In this document: piece after piece, positions 1 through 12,499 of the stretch
Position numbering within the stretch: position 1 is the first letter of the stretch
Layout of the letters: each line of letters opens with the position of its first letter
Assembly (NCBI RefSeq): GCF_000026145.1
Contig: NC_009445.1
Coordinates: forward strand, 5,176,501-5,240,500
Length of the DNA stretch: 64,000 nucleotides
Direction of reading: 5' to 3'
Origin: Bradyrhizobium sp. ORS 278
Lineage (GTDB): Bacteria; Pseudomonadota; Alphaproteobacteria; Rhizobiales; Xanthobacteraceae
The notes under the pieces: model-generated
What the model was told of the DNA's origin: nothing
Database searches by the model: none
What the model saw: only the letters and a program-made list of their open reading frames with translations
Translations under genes and position numbers: made by a program

Positions 1-1905
1 GTCGTCGAGCCCCATCAGCCGGGTCGTGACCTCGGCATTCTCCAGCACGACGTCGTTGGCGATGTCCTCGACACGCGCGAGCTCCTCGGCCGTGATCGGC
101 TTCGGATGGACGAAGTCGAAGCGCAGCCGGTCGGGCGAGACCAGCGAGCCGCGCTGGGCGATGTGGTCGCCGAGCACCTGGCGCAGCGCCTCGTGCAGGA
201 TGTGAGTGGCCGAATGGTTGGCGCGGATCGCGGAGCGTCTGATGTGATCGACGTCGAGCTGCAGCGGGGTGCCGAGCTTGAGCGTGCCCTGCTCCACGGT
301 GCCGATATGCGCGAACAGGTCGCCCGCCTTCTTCTGGGTGTCGGTGATGCGGACGCGGACGCCCTCGCCGGTCAGCACGCCGGTGTCGCCGACCTGGCCG
401 CCGGACTCGCCATAGAACGGCGTCTGGTTCAACACGATCGCGCCGCTCTCGCCCGCCTTGAGGCTGTCGACCTCAGCGCCGTCCTTGACCAGCGCGGTGA
501 CCGCGCCCTCGGCCGTCTCGGTCTCGTAGCCGAGGAACTCGGTGGCGCCGAGCTTCTCGCGCAGCGGGAACCAGACGGTCTCGGTGGCCGCCTCGCCGGA
601 GCCGGCCCAGGCCGCGCGCGCCTTCGCCTTCTGCCGCTCCATAGCGTCGGTGAAGGAGGCCTGGTCGACGCTGATGCCGCGCGACTTCAGCGCGTCCTGG
701 GTGAGGTCGAGCGGGAAGCCGTAGGTGTCGTAGAGCGTGAAGGCGACGTCGCCGTCGAACATGTCGCCCTTGGAGAGCGAGGCCGACTTCTCGTCCAGGA
801 TGGCCAAGCCGCGCTCCAGCGTCTTGCGGAAGCGGGTCTCCTCCAGGCGCAGGGTCTCCTTGATCAGCCCCTCGGCGCGGATCAGCTCCGGATAGGCCTG
901 GCCCATCTCGCGGGTCAGCGCGCCGACAAGCTTGTGCATCAAGGGCTCGCGCGCGCCGAGCAGCTGGGCGTGGCGCATCGCGCGGCGCATGATCCGGCGC
1001 AGCACGTAGCCGCGGCCTTCGTTGGACGGCAGCACGCCATCCGAGATCAGGAACGACGAGGCGCGCAGGTGGTCGGCAATGACGCGCAAGGATGCCTTCT
1101 GCGGGCCCTGCGGATCGGCATTGGTGAGGTCGGCAATCGCGCGGATCAGCGCGACGAACAGGTCGATGTCGTAATTGTCGTGCTTGCCCTGCAGCACCGC
1201 AGCGACGCGCTCAAGGCCCGCGCCGGTGTCGATCGACGGTTTCGGCAGGGGATTGCGGACCCCGCCCTCGAGCTGCTCGTACTGCATGAACACGAGGTTC
1301 CAGATCTCGATGAAGCGGTCGCCATCCGCCTCCGCCGAGCCGGGCGGGCCGCCCCAGATCTTGTCGCCATGGTCGTAGAAGATCTCCGAGCACGGGCCGC
1401 ACGGGCCGGTATCGCCCATCTGCCAGAAATTGTCCGAGCCGGCGATGCGGATGATGCGCGACTCGGGGAGGCCCGCGATCTTCTTCCAGAGCCCGAACGC
1501 CTCGTCATCGTCGATATAGACGGTCGCGGTCAGCTTGTCCTTCGGGAGGCCGAACTCCTTGGTGACGAGCTTCCAGGCGAGCTCGATGGCGTTCTCCTTG
1601 AAGTAGTCGCCGAAGGAGAAATTGCCGAGCATCTCGAAAAAGGTGTGGTGCCGGGCGGTGTAGCCGACATTGTCGAGGTCGTTGTGCTTGCCGCCGGCGC
1701 GGACGCATTTCTGCGACGTGGTGGCGCGGTGGTAGGGCCGCTTCTCGACGCCGGTGAAGACGTTCTTGAACTGCACCATGCCGGCGTTCGTGAACATCAA
1801 GGTCGGGTCGTTGCGCGGCACGAGCGGCGAGGACGGCACGATCTCGTGGCCGTTCGCAGCGAAGAAATTGAGGAAAGTCGACCTGATCTCGTTGACGCCG
1901 CTCAT
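1..1905 (-). CDS. alaS: Alanyl-tRNA synthetase, C-terminal part outside the window
   Basis: Charges tRNA-Ala with alanine in the cytoplasm. Reading the minus strand from the ATG at 1905 gives the class II AlaRS N-terminus ([15 protein letters not shown]), then the catalytic core with [10 protein letters not shown] and the [11 protein letters not shown] segment. The editing-domain zinc/His motif [11 protein letters not shown] lies near residue 564. About 635 codons are visible, against roughly 880 in the family, so the end of the editing domain and the C-Ala oligomerisation domain are cut off by the window edge. It is divergent from the gcv operon. alaS and recA are commonly close in rhizobia, and here the gcv operon lies between them. 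Confidence 0.97.
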   Translation of the reverse strand, partial: MSGVNEIRSTFLNFFAANGHEIVPSSPLVPRNDPTLMFTNAGMVQFKNVFTGVEKRPYHRATTSQKCVRAGGKHNDLDNVGYTARHHTFFEMLGNFSFGDYFKENAIELAWKLVTKEFGLPKDKLTATVYIDDDEAFGLWKKIAGLPESRIIRIAGSDNFWQMGDTGPCGPCSEIFYDHGDKIWGGPPGSAEADGDRFIEIWNLVFMQYEQLEGGVRNPLPKPSIDTGAGLERVAAVLQGKHDNYDIDLFVALIRAIADLTNADPQGPQKASLRVIADHLRASSFLISDGVLPSNEGRGYVLRRIMRRAMRHAQLLGAREPLMHKLVGALTREMGQAYPELIRAEGLIKETLRLEETRFRKTLERGLAILDEKSASLSKGDMFDGDVAFTLYDTYGFPLDLTQDALKSRGISVDQASFTDAMERQKAKARAAWAGSGEAATETVWFPLREKLGATEFLGYETETAEGAVTALVKDGAEVDSLKAGESGAIVLNQTPFYGESGGQVGDTGVLTGEGVRVRITDTQKKAGDLFAHIGTVEQGTLKLGTPLQLDVDHIRRSAIRANHSATHILHEALRQVLGDHIAQRGSLVSPDRLRFDFVHPKPITAEELARVEDIANDVVLENAEVTTRLMGLDD

Positions 1906-2091
1906 AGCAATCCAATCGAAGAAGTCCGGGAATTCGGCGGCATTGCTTTTAGACAAGGGACTATCGCGTGTCCAGAAACTGTGCAGAAACATCATGGGGT
2001 TGCTGCACGGCTCCTAAAGCTGGTTGAAAGCCATGGTGACGCGTTGACAGCTCGGTTGAGCTGGTGTTTTCTCCCGCCACTCAACGACAGT

Positions 2092-2288
2092 CGCGTCGGG
2101 AGAGACTGGTCTTCTGAGGTTCTGGTTGAACTTCAAGGGCCGGCGCCGAAGGAGCAACCGCCCCGGAAACTCTCAGGCAAAAGGACCCTCGCGACTTCAA
2201 CTGCATCTGGAAAGAGACGCTGGCCGGGCCTGATCCCGGGAGGCGTCCGCCGACGGGATAATACTCTCAGGCACAGCGACAGATGGGG
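2092..2288 (+). ncRNA. Tandem glycine riboswitch upstream of gcvT
   Basis: Two consecutive glycine-aptamer signatures lie in the gcvT leader. The first starts with CGGGAGAGACTGG (about 2097) and continues through GGCGCCGAAGGAGCAACC and CTCTCAGGCAAAAGGACC (to about 2187). The second starts with TGGAAAGAGACGCTGG (about 2207) and continues through CGCCGACGGGATAATACTCTC and AGGCACAGCGACAGATGGGG (to about 2287). Conserved GGAGAGA/AGAGA, GCCGAAGG-like and CTCTCAGGCA blocks appear in both. In the family, tandem glycine aptamers normally switch on glycine-cleavage genes when glycine is high; the ON direction here is inferred. Confidence 0.94.
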
Positions 2289-2340
2289 CTTCGGTAGTGT
2301 TTTCCGGGACTGGTCCCGAGGAACCGCGCGAGGACCCCTG

Positions 2341-3498
2341 ATGGCTGAACCGGCTGCTGCAACCTCCTCTTCCTCTTTAATGCGAACGCCGCTGCATGCG
2401 CTGCATGTCAGCCTCGGCGGCAAGATGGTGCCGTTTGCGGGCTATGAGATGCCCGTGCAATACGCGCCCGGCGTGCTCAAGGAGCACCTTCATACCCGCA
2501 GCCACGCGGGTCTTTTCGACGTCTCCCACATGGGCCAGGTCGCCCTGCTGCCGAAGTTCGGCAAGGTCGCAGACGCCGCTGCCGCGCTGGAGCGGCTGGT
2601 GCCGCAGGACATCGTCGGCATGTCAGCGGGCCGCCAGCGCTACGCCCAGTTCACCAATGCCGACGGCGGCATTCTCGATGACCTGATGGTGGCGAACTTC
2701 GGCGAGCACCTGGTGCTGGTCGTGAACGCCGCCTGCAAGGAGGCCGACATCCAGCTGCTGCGCGACGGCGTGTCCGACGTCTGCGAGGTGCAGCCGCTGG
2801 CCGACCGGGCGCTGCTGGCGCTGCAGGGGCCGAAGGCGGCGTCGGTGCTGGCGAAATTCTGTGCAGAGGCCGAAGGCATGCGGTTCATGGATGCGGGGCC
2901 GCGCGCGGTCGACGGCCTCGCCTGCTACGTCTCGCGCTCCGGTTACACCGGCGAGGACGGCTACGAGATCTCGGTTCCTGCCGACCAGGCCGAGCAGCTC
3001 GCCGAAGCGCTGCTGTCCGACAAGGACGTGCTGCCGATCGGGCTCGGCGCCCGCGACAGCCTGCGGCTCGAGGCCGGGCTCTGCCTCTATGGCCACGACA
3101 TCGACACGACAACGACGCCGGTCGAGGCGGCGCTGGAATGGTCGGTGCAGAAGGTCCGCCGCAGCGGCGGCGCCCGCGCCGGCGGCTTCCCGGGCGCGGC
3201 GAAGATCCTGGCGCAGTTCGACGGCGGCGCGGCGCGTCGCCGGGTCGGCCTGCGGCCGGAGGGCCGCGCGCCGGTGCGCGAAGGGGCCACGCTGTTTGCC
3301 ACCTCCGACTCGACCGAGCCGGTCGGCAAAGTCACCTCCGGCGGCTTCGGGCCGACTCTGAATGCGCCGGTCGCGATGGGCTACGTGCCGACCACCCTCG
3401 CCGCGCCGGACACCCAATTGTTCGCCGATGTGCGCGGGCAACGCCTGCCGCTGCGCGTCGCCGCCACGCCTTTTGTCCCCAACACCTACAAGCGCTGA
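2341..3498 (+). CDS. gcvT: Glycine cleavage system T protein (aminomethyltransferase)
   Basis: Transfers the methylene group from lipoyl-bound aminomethyl on GcvH to tetrahydrofolate and releases ammonia. The 385-residue product has the family N-terminal sequence (LHALHVSLGGKMVPFAGYEMPVQY in pieces), the FDVSHMGQ motif, the SRSGYTGEDGYEI folate-site motif and the LGARDSLRLEAGLCLYGHD segment near residue 240. The ATG at 2341 follows the GAGGA ribosome site and starts 53 bases after the riboswitch. A longer in-frame extension back to position 106 is open but runs antisense through alaS and the riboswitch, so it is rejected. The gene is followed 9 bases later by gcvH. Confidence 0.97.
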   Translation: MAEPAAATSSSSLMRTPLHALHVSLGGKMVPFAGYEMPVQYAPGVLKEHLHTRSHAGLFDVSHMGQVALLPKFGKVADAAAALERLVPQDIVGMSAGRQRYAQFTNADGGILDDLMVANFGEHLVLVVNAACKEADIQLLRDGVSDVCEVQPLADRALLALQGPKAASVLAKFCAEAEGMRFMDAGPRAVDGLACYVSRSGYTGEDGYEISVPADQAEQLAEALLSDKDVLPIGLGARDSLRLEAGLCLYGHDIDTTTTPVEAALEWSVQKVRRSGGARAGGFPGAAKILAQFDGGAARRRVGLRPEGRAPVREGATLFATSDSTEPVGKVTSGGFGPTLNAPVAMGYVPTTLAAPDTQLFADVRGQRLPLRVAATPFVPNTYKR

Positions 3499-3507
3499 AG
3501 GACGTCC

Positions 3508-3873
3508 ATGACCACGCTGTACACCTCCGACCATGAATGGCTCAGCATCGAGGGCGATGTCGCCACCATCGGCATCACGGACTATGCGCAGGCGCAGCTC
3601 GGCGATGTCGTGTTCGTCGAGCTGCCGCAGGTCGGCCGTGCGCTGAAGAAGACGGAAGCCGCCGCCGTGGTCGAATCGGTCAAGGCCGCCTCCGACGTCT
3701 ACGCGCCGATCACCGGCGAGGTGCTCGAGGTCAACCAGGCCATCGTCGACGAGCCGGCGCTGGTCAACACCGATGCCGACGGCAAGGCCTGGTTCTTTAA
3801 GCTCAAGATCGCCGACAAGAGCGAGCTCGGCGGCCTGATGGACGAGGCCGCCTACAAGGCACACACGGCGTGA
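3508..3873 (+). CDS. gcvH: Glycine cleavage system H protein
   Basis: Lipoyl carrier that shuttles the aminomethyl intermediate between GcvP, GcvT and the dihydrolipoamide dehydrogenase. The 121-residue protein has the expected YTSDHEWL start and the lipoylation motif ESVKAASD, whose lysine is residue 59. Full family length. It sits directly behind gcvT, so translation is probably coupled. A palindromic repeat separates it from gcvP. Confidence 0.98.
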   Translation: MTTLYTSDHEWLSIEGDVATIGITDYAQAQLGDVVFVELPQVGRALKKTEAAAVVESVKAASDVYAPITGEVLEVNQAIVDEPALVNTDADGKAWFFKLKIADKSELGGLMDEAAYKAHTA

Positions 3874-3895
3874 TGCTCCCGCGGGTCACCACACC

Positions 3896-4012
3896 CGCCG
3901 TCATGCCCCGCGCAGGCGGGGCATCCAGTACTCCCGGCGGCAGCGGTCGACCAGAGACGCCTCGGCGTACTGGATCGTCCGCTTTCGCGGACGATGACAC
4001 CAACTTTGGATC
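3896..4012. repeat. Palindromic intergenic repeat between gcvH and gcvP
   Basis: The segment contains inverted GC-rich modules: GCCCCGC next to GCGGGGC around 3904-3922, CCAGTACTC near 3926 mirrored by GTACTGG near 3969, and CGTCCGCTTTCGCGGACG near 3978. It begins GTCATG and ends ATGACACC. The same GTCATGC/CCAGTACTC grammar recurs near 54.9 kb, so this is one family of dispersed extragenic palindromes. It sits inside the gcv operon transcript and contains no in-frame stop in the gcvP frame. Confidence 0.8.
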
Positions 4013-4028
4013 TTCCAGCGAGGCCCTC

Positions 4029-6902
<2,874 letters not shown>

Positions 6903-6935
6903 GACCGCCGGCTCTCAAGGTCGCTTGAAAATCGG

Positions 6936-6964
6936 AAGCCGGGTGCATCACACCCGGCTTTCAG
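6936..6964 (+). terminator. Hairpin terminator after gcvP
   Basis: A perfect inverted repeat, AAGCCGGGTG (6936-6945) and CACCCGGCTT (6951-6960), with a five-base loop, followed by T-rich sequence. It lies 34 bases after the gcvP stop. It is symmetric enough to act on the opposite strand too. Confidence 0.75.
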
Positions 6965-7000
6965 TTTGCTGAAAAGATCCGTCCCGCAGTCGCTCCAACG

Positions 7001-7034
7001 AAAACGGGCGCCGCAGTCAACCGACCGGCGCCCG
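7001..7034 (-). terminator. Hairpin terminator after recA
   Basis: The inverted repeat CGGGCGCCG (7005-7013) and CGGCGCCCG (7026-7034) reads on the minus strand as a stem followed by TTTTCG. It is placed 33 bases past the recA stop, as expected for an intrinsic terminator. Confidence 0.75.
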
Positions 7035-7066
7035 CTCCGCTTTGGCTTTCGGATCGCCCGCGAGCC

Positions 7067-8155
<1,089 letters not shown>

Positions 8156-8247
8156 TGGCGCTCCTTATGGCGGGGATTCGCGGGATGGACAAATGGTTAA
8201 CGAGGGCGGGCAACAATCTTGAGGTGAATGTACCTGATCTGTTCTTT

Positions 8248-8262
8248 GTTCGCAATATGTTC
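8248..8262 (-). promoter_or_regulatory. SOS (LexA) box of recA
   Basis: The sequence GTTCGCAATATGTTC is an exact GTTC-N7-GTTC direct repeat, the LexA site described for alphaproteobacteria. A third GTTC occurs seven bases upstream at 8241-8244. It is 93 bases in front of the recA start, so LexA repression of recA is expected. Confidence 0.87.
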
Positions 8263-8535
8263 TTTCGCCCATTGGCGACTTCAGAACCTCCGGCTGTCGA
8301 TGCAGATCTCGGTGGCCGACGAGGCCCCACGAGCAGCCGCGCCACCCTCAGAAAACTCGCGAAGTCACGGATCGCGAGCGCCGCGGGATGACAGACAATG
8401 GTGCGGATGGCGCTGCAGCTCTTTCCTCGAATGCGACGACTCGGCCTCTACCAGAAATTGTAGATGCGCCGGACGCTTGCCACGCCTTTCCCGTCGTGTA
8501 TCCGGAGAGAGCGATCCGCTGCTCGCGAGAACCTC
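8263..8535. other. Gap between the recA promoter and the broken gene
   Basis: No convincing gene is seen. It holds the rest of the recA upstream region and a short fragment near 8368-8393 (GATCGCGAGCGCCGCGGGATGACAG in part) that resembles the end of a dispersed palindromic repeat. Open frames here are short and have no recognisable motifs. Confidence 0.5.
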
Positions 8536-8892
8536 ATGACACCTCACTCGAATCACGCCGTCACCCTGTGGCGCCCCGTCGGGCCGTAGGAAATCGCCTT
8601 GATCCAGGCGACGGGCATGCGCGCGTTTCCGCCGCGCCTGCCCGAACAGCCGATCTTCTATCCGGTTCTCACCGAGGACTACGCGGTGAAGATCGCGCGC
8701 GACTGGAACGTGCCGGCCAGTGGCAGCGGTCATGTCCTGCGCTTTCAAGTCCGAAGAGAGTTCATCGACCGCTATGAGGTCCGCGAGGCCGGCGGCCGCG
8801 ATCATCGCGAGTACTGGATTCCGAGCGAGGACCTCGCGGAGTTCAACGCGGCCATCGTCGGCACCATCGCGCTCGTCAAAAGTTTTCCATGA
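8536..8892 (+). pseudogene. ADP-ribosylation/crystallin J1-like small protein gene with an in-frame TAG
   Basis: Reading from the ATG at 8536 gives MTPHSNHAVTLWRPVGP, then TAG at 8587-8589, then EIALIQATGMRAFPPRLPEQ and a further 77 residues to the stop at 8892. The sequence on both sides of the stop belongs to one continuous protein. From memory, the intact homologues in rhizobia carry Lys or Glu at this point (VGPKELALI-like). A single base change of AAG or GAG would explain it. The remaining 97 codons could be translated from the TTG at 8599, but that lacks a clear ribosome site. The function of the family is not known to me beyond the ADP-ribosylation/crystallin J1 label. Confidence 0.75.
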
Positions 8893-9623
8893 AACAACCG
8901 GACTTCCGCTGACGTCCGAACACCGCACGCCCGTGGTTCTCCTGAGAGGAACGAAGTTCCTGCGCGCCTTCTGCTTTTGTTCGGCTCATCGATTGAGCAG
9001 GCGCTTGAATTTGGTGCAGCTTCGGACCGCACCAGTCGGTTCCATCTTTGATCTACGTCGAGTTGAGTTTGCTGTGAGTTCAACGCCAGACCGTTGCCGG
9101 GACTCTTCTTGTCAGGCGAGGATGTCGAGGATTGAACTCCTGTTTGCTGCGACGACACGAGATCATGGCATGGCCGGTTTCACCTCCTCTATCGCCGCAG
9201 GAGCAAGCCGTCACCTGCAGCAGAGGATGATGGACGACATGTGACCCGAAGGGCGCGGCCAATCCGATGTGTTCGGATGTCGGCAGCGATGTCATCCCAA
9301 CTGCGCGCGACAACCGTTTCTTTCGCAAAAGGAGCTGTTGGAACTGAGCTCATGCATCTCGAGTAGCGGTCTTACATTCGAGCACAACAATCGTTGTCAT
9401 AAACTTTTGGTTGTGGTAGCAAAACACGTATTGAACATGACAGCGAATTTTAAATGGCCCCGGATTTGTTTGTTCGTGTTCGATTTCGTGCGGCGCATGT
9501 CGAACAGTTTACTCGTTCGATAGCGTTGTTTTGTCCTTCCAGGTATCCGGAGGGAGCATCTGCGATACCACCGGCAGGCTCGTCGAACGTCGGCGCACGG
9601 CCCTGAAACCATCCGCGCCAAAG

Positions 9624-9657
9624 AAAGCCTTGGACCCAGGTCAGGTCCAAGGCTTTT
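9624..9657 (+). terminator. Terminator-like hairpin
   Basis: AAAGCCTTGGACC (9624-9636) pairs perfectly with GGTCCAAGGCTTT (9644-9656) around a seven-base loop, and TTTT follows on the plus strand. The stem is 13 bp. No gene ends directly in front of it, so it may end an unrecognised transcript. Confidence 0.6.
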
Positions 9658-9858
9658 GACGCTGGGCGAGCACTGGCGACGCCTACCGCGTCGCAATCGC
9701 GCCGGCGCGGACCTCCGATCTACGCTAGGCGCGCTTCGCCGTTCTAAGTGCCGAACTCGGCAACCTTGATTTGACGCAAGGCGCGCATGCCAGTGCGCGA
9801 GTAAGTTGATCACGTCACTGCCGAACTGCCCTGGTCGGGAAGCTGCGACGCTGACCTC

Positions 9859-9885
9859 GAGCCTCGGATCAGCGATCCGAGGCTC
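9859..9885. terminator. Perfect 12-bp hairpin
   Basis: GAGCCTCGGATC (9859-9870) and GATCCGAGGCTC (9874-9885) form a perfect stem with a three-base loop. No T-tract follows, so a role as terminator is uncertain. Confidence 0.5.
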
Positions 9886-10084
9886 ACGCGTCGGCCGCAT
9901 ATGTGTCGGCGCACTGCTGAAAATGCCGCGTCTTTGATGGCGGCCAACTAACAGCGGCCCTTTATCGAGCGCCGCGAGCGACCGTATTTTACCGGAATTG
10001 ATCCAAGCGGCGTTTGCGCCTCCATTTGCGTTGCGTACATCAAACCCAGCGGCCTGGGGCGGTCAGGGCTCACCGGTTTTGGCA

Positions 10085-10324
10085 ATGCCGCTCTATTTCT
10101 TTCGTATCCGTAACGGCCACTTCTCAGGCGCGTCCGAGTATGGGACTGAATGCGCCGATCGCAATGCAGCGTGGAAAGAGATGACCACGGTCTGCGCCGA
10201 CATGGCCAGCAGCATCTCGCGCAAGCTCGCCGAAAACTCTGAGTGGCAGATGGAGTTGCTCGACGAGACCCGGCAACCGGTGTTTCGCATCCGGATCGTC
10301 GCTGAGTCGCTGGATCAGGCCTGA
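10085..10324 (+). CDS. DUF6894-type small protein
   Basis: A 79-residue soluble protein starting MPLYFFRIRNGHFSG and continuing with ECADRNAAWKEM and ETRQPVFRIRIVAE. This matches the layout of small DUF6894 proteins common in Bradyrhizobium, in which an MPxYFFRI strand precedes a conserved hydrophobic LFRIRL-like end. The ATG at 10085 is chosen because family similarity begins there, although the frame is open further upstream. Function unknown; it stands alone. Confidence 0.8.
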   Translation: MPLYFFRIRNGHFSGASEYGTECADRNAAWKEMTTVCADMASSISRKLAENSEWQMELLDETRQPVFRIRIVAESLDQA

Positions 10325-10483
10325 CACCAGCTTGCCCCCACATCCCTCGCCGATTCTGGATTGCGCTCCCGCCATCCGGCAATCCCGGCTTGCCGAGATG
10401 GGTGCGACTGCCTGTCATTTCGGCATGCGTACTTGATCCAGATCAAGTAGCCAGTTCCAATCCTGCCTGAAACTTAAATCTGT

Positions 10484-10657
10484 ATGGGTAATCTGATCTT
10501 CAAATGTCCGCGAACCGGCATGAACGTGCAGCATTGGCTTGAAGAGCCGAAGCCGGGCGATCCCGCATGCGCCTATGAAACGGTCGTGTGCAAGGCCTGT
10601 ACGCGGCTTCACTTCATCAACCGCGACACCCGCAAACTGCTCGGCGAGAGGGAGTGA
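10484..10657 (+). CDS. 57-residue Cys-containing small protein
   Basis: ATG at 10484 gives MGNLIFKCPRTGMNVQHWLEE, then CAYETVVCKACTRLHFINR and an end at KLLGERE. The cysteines (KCP near residue 8, and VVCKAC later) are arranged like a small zinc ribbon, although only three or four ligands are present. The codon choice matches the genome and the layout resembles small rhizobial hypothetical proteins. No function is assigned. Too short for most gene finders. Confidence 0.72.
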   Translation: MGNLIFKCPRTGMNVQHWLEEPKPGDPACAYETVVCKACTRLHFINRDTRKLLGERE

Positions 10658-10674
10658 GCGGCTGACCGCACGGA

Positions 10675-10920
10675 TCAGTCAGCGCTCGGGAGTCGCCGCA
10701 TCGTGAACTCGATCGCGCCGTCGGGAAGCTCGCGCCAGCTTTCGACCGCGCTCATATAGCCAGCCTTGGGATAGCGGGTCAGATAATCGCGGGCCTTGGC
10801 GCGCGCCTCTTCCCGAGGCAGCGTGAACGTGTCGCGCACGTAGCCATCATGCACACGGCTGTCTTCGTTCCGGCGCCGGGCCGCCATCCGGCTGGCAATG
10901 TCTCGCGGGCGCAACCCCAT
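10675..10920 (-). CDS. Small conserved hypothetical protein
   Basis: An 81-residue basic protein (MGLRPRDIASRMAARRR) with a C-terminal half reading YLTRYPKAGYMSAVESWRE and IEFTMRRLPSAD. No signal peptide or membrane segment. The pattern resembles short rhizobial proteins of unknown function. It is convergent with the 57-residue protein, with 17 bases between stops. Confidence 0.65.
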   Translation of the reverse strand: MGLRPRDIASRMAARRRNEDSRVHDGYVRDTFTLPREEARAKARDYLTRYPKAGYMSAVESWRELPDGAIEFTMRRLPSAD

Positions 10921-11021
10921 CGACGAACTCCAACGCGTTACACCCCGTCAATATAGACGAGGCCGCGCGGAATCCGAGTCATCATGCGGGCCGGACCGGG
11001 TTAAACGGCCTGCCCCGGGGA

Positions 11022-11324
11022 TCAGTTGGTGCTGGCGCCCGTTTTGGGCTTCTTGGCCGCCGTGGTCTTGACCGGAGGCGTCGTCTTCGGCTGTTCCGCA
11101 CTGCGCACATTGCCCCAGGGATCGGAACTGGCCTTGGCGTCCGGGATCTTGCGGATGGTTTCCTTGTAGGCCTTCTCGCGCTCGACTTCCGCCTCTTTTT
11201 CCTCGGGAGTCTTGGCTGGACCATCCGCGAGCAGGTTGACGTTCGGCATCTGGGCTCGCGCAGGCACGCCCCAGGCCCAGCTGGTCAGCAAGGCGACCGC
11301 CATCGTCACGATCAGCTTCTTCAT
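11022..11324 (-). CDS. Small secreted protein of unknown function
   Basis: A 100-residue product with a clear signal peptide (MKKLIVTMAVALLTSWAWG, cleavage after ARA near residue 24). A charged region (EEKEAEVEREKAYKETIRKIP) and a Lys/Thr/Pro-rich tail (TTAAKKPKTGAS) follow. The middle sequence DAKASSDPWGNVR is a motif I recall from small exported rhizobial proteins. Probably periplasmic; no enzymatic motif is visible. Confidence 0.75.
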   Translation of the reverse strand: MKKLIVTMAVALLTSWAWGVPARAQMPNVNLLADGPAKTPEEKEAEVEREKAYKETIRKIPDAKASSDPWGNVRSAEQPKTTPPVKTTAAKKPKTGASTN

Positions 11325-11592
11325 CGGCTACTCCCCGGTATCCGTCGCCTTATACCATTGCCGTGCCAGGCGCCAAGGGTGGATCGGCGCGTCATCCGCC
11401 GTGTCTTGGCGTCGCGCTTCGATGATCTCGCGCCGTCGCGCCGGACTGTCACCCGAACGGCTTTCATCATAGGATTCGAACTCCGGCCTTTTCAAGCCGC
11501 AGGCCGGTGGCCATGGGATAGCTGCCCCATTCGGAGTGGCCCGGCTGACGCCCGCTAAGAGCATAAAGATACGGACTGGGAGGACCTCGCGC

Positions 11593-12033
11593 GTGCAGAA
11601 CGACACCCCTGATTTCACCATCGACCAGGCGCGACGCATCCTCGACGACGTGTTTGCCCCCTGGATCAGGGATCTTGCCCTGACCGTCCAGGACATCACG
11701 CCATCGGCGCAAGGCGAGCCCGGGGCCATCCTGCGCATGCCGTTTTCATCCCGGCTGTGCCGCGACAATGGCGTGGTCTGCGGCCAGGCGCTGATGGCCT
11801 TCGCCGACACCGCGATGGTGATAGCGATGGTGACCGCGAGCGGAGGCTACCGGCCGATGACCACCGTCGATCAGACCACGCACTTCATGCGCGCAGTGGT
11901 CACCTCCGACGTGCTGGCGGAGGCACGCGTGGTCCGGATGGGACGAACCATGAGCTTCGGCCGGGTGACGCTGACGAGTGCCAGCGACGGCAAGCCCGCG
12001 GCCATGGTGTCGAGCGCCTTCGCGATGCTCTGA
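11593..12033 (+). CDS. PaaI-family acyl-CoA thioesterase
   Basis: A 146-residue single hot-dog domain. The core CGQALMAFADTAMVIAMV is the HGG/aD-like helix of the PaaI family, where Asp acts as nucleophile or base. TVDQTTHFMRAV and EARVVRMGRTMSFGRVTL are the typical following strands. The GTG at 11593 is chosen because the upstream frame has no homology-like sequence. It would hydrolyse acyl- or aryl-CoA thioesters in the cytoplasm; the substrate cannot be read from sequence. Confidence 0.83.
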   Translation: MQNDTPDFTIDQARRILDDVFAPWIRDLALTVQDITPSAQGEPGAILRMPFSSRLCRDNGVVCGQALMAFADTAMVIAMVTASGGYRPMTTVDQTTHFMRAVVTSDVLAEARVVRMGRTMSFGRVTLTSASDGKPAAMVSSAFAML

Positions 12034-12178
12034 GCCGGCGGAATCGGAACGCCTAACGGAACCTGAACACAAGACGCGGCCTTTGACCGGGCTGATTTAC
12101 CGCGCTGAAACACGGACATGCTCTATTTTACGCATCTTTGACGCGAAAGGTGAGGCCATCGGCATCGGGTTACAGGCC

Positions 12179-12430
12179 ATGAGCGAGACGACTGACAAGC
12201 GCATCGCGCCCCGGCATCGGGTGCTCAAGCAAGGCAGGCTGGCGTTCGACAGCGGCGGCGTTGTCGATTGCACCGTCCGCAACATGTCCGAGACCGGCGC
12301 ACGCCTCGAGGTGGTCAGCCCGCTCGGTGTTCCCAAGAGCTTCACGCTGATGATCCCCGCCGACAAGTTCACGCGGCGCTGCCACCAGGTCTGGAGCCAC
12401 GACAAGCGGATCGGCGTCGCCTTCGACTGA
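12179..12430 (+). CDS. PilZ-domain protein
   Basis: An 83-residue protein made of one PilZ domain. The N-terminal RIAPRHRV matches the RxxxR c-di-GMP binding motif and DCTVRNMSETGARLEV matches the D/NxSxxG motif. It ends with a strand of the type HQVWSHDKRIGVAF. It would bind cyclic-di-GMP and act as a small receptor. An HD-GYP c-di-GMP hydrolase gene lies 2.4 kb downstream and flagellar genes lie further on, but there is no operon link. Confidence 0.87.
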   Translation: MSETTDKRIAPRHRVLKQGRLAFDSGGVVDCTVRNMSETGARLEVVSPLGVPKSFTLMIPADKFTRRCHQVWSHDKRIGVAFD

Positions 12431-12499
12431 TGCGACGGCCGCGCGGGTCGGGTTGGCCATCGTTGCCCGACCCGCGCGACGGAGGCGTCGCGAAAGCCC

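Larger units (their letters stand above)
8893..10084. other. 1.2 kb stretch without a supportable gene
   Basis: All reading frames are interrupted or lack codon bias and motifs, and none of the translations is recognisable. Base composition is less GC-rich than the neighbours, especially 9370-9530. Two strong hairpins are present at 9624-9657 and 9859-9885. It could hold decayed genes, untranslated RNA or an old insertion scar; nothing in the sequence decides this. Confidence 0.5.

Noticed and set aside
106..2340. Very long open frame joined to gcvT
   Set aside because: It reads antisense through alaS and across the riboswitch; the gcvT homology and ribosome site begin at 2341.
9080..9328. 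Minus-strand open frame with Cys residues
   Set aside because: No conserved pattern, and it overlaps other equally weak frames.
11470..11520. tRNA-like T-arm (GGATTCGAACTCC) near 11473
   Set aside because: The flanking bases do not make a complete acceptor, D or anticodon arm, so it is taken as chance.
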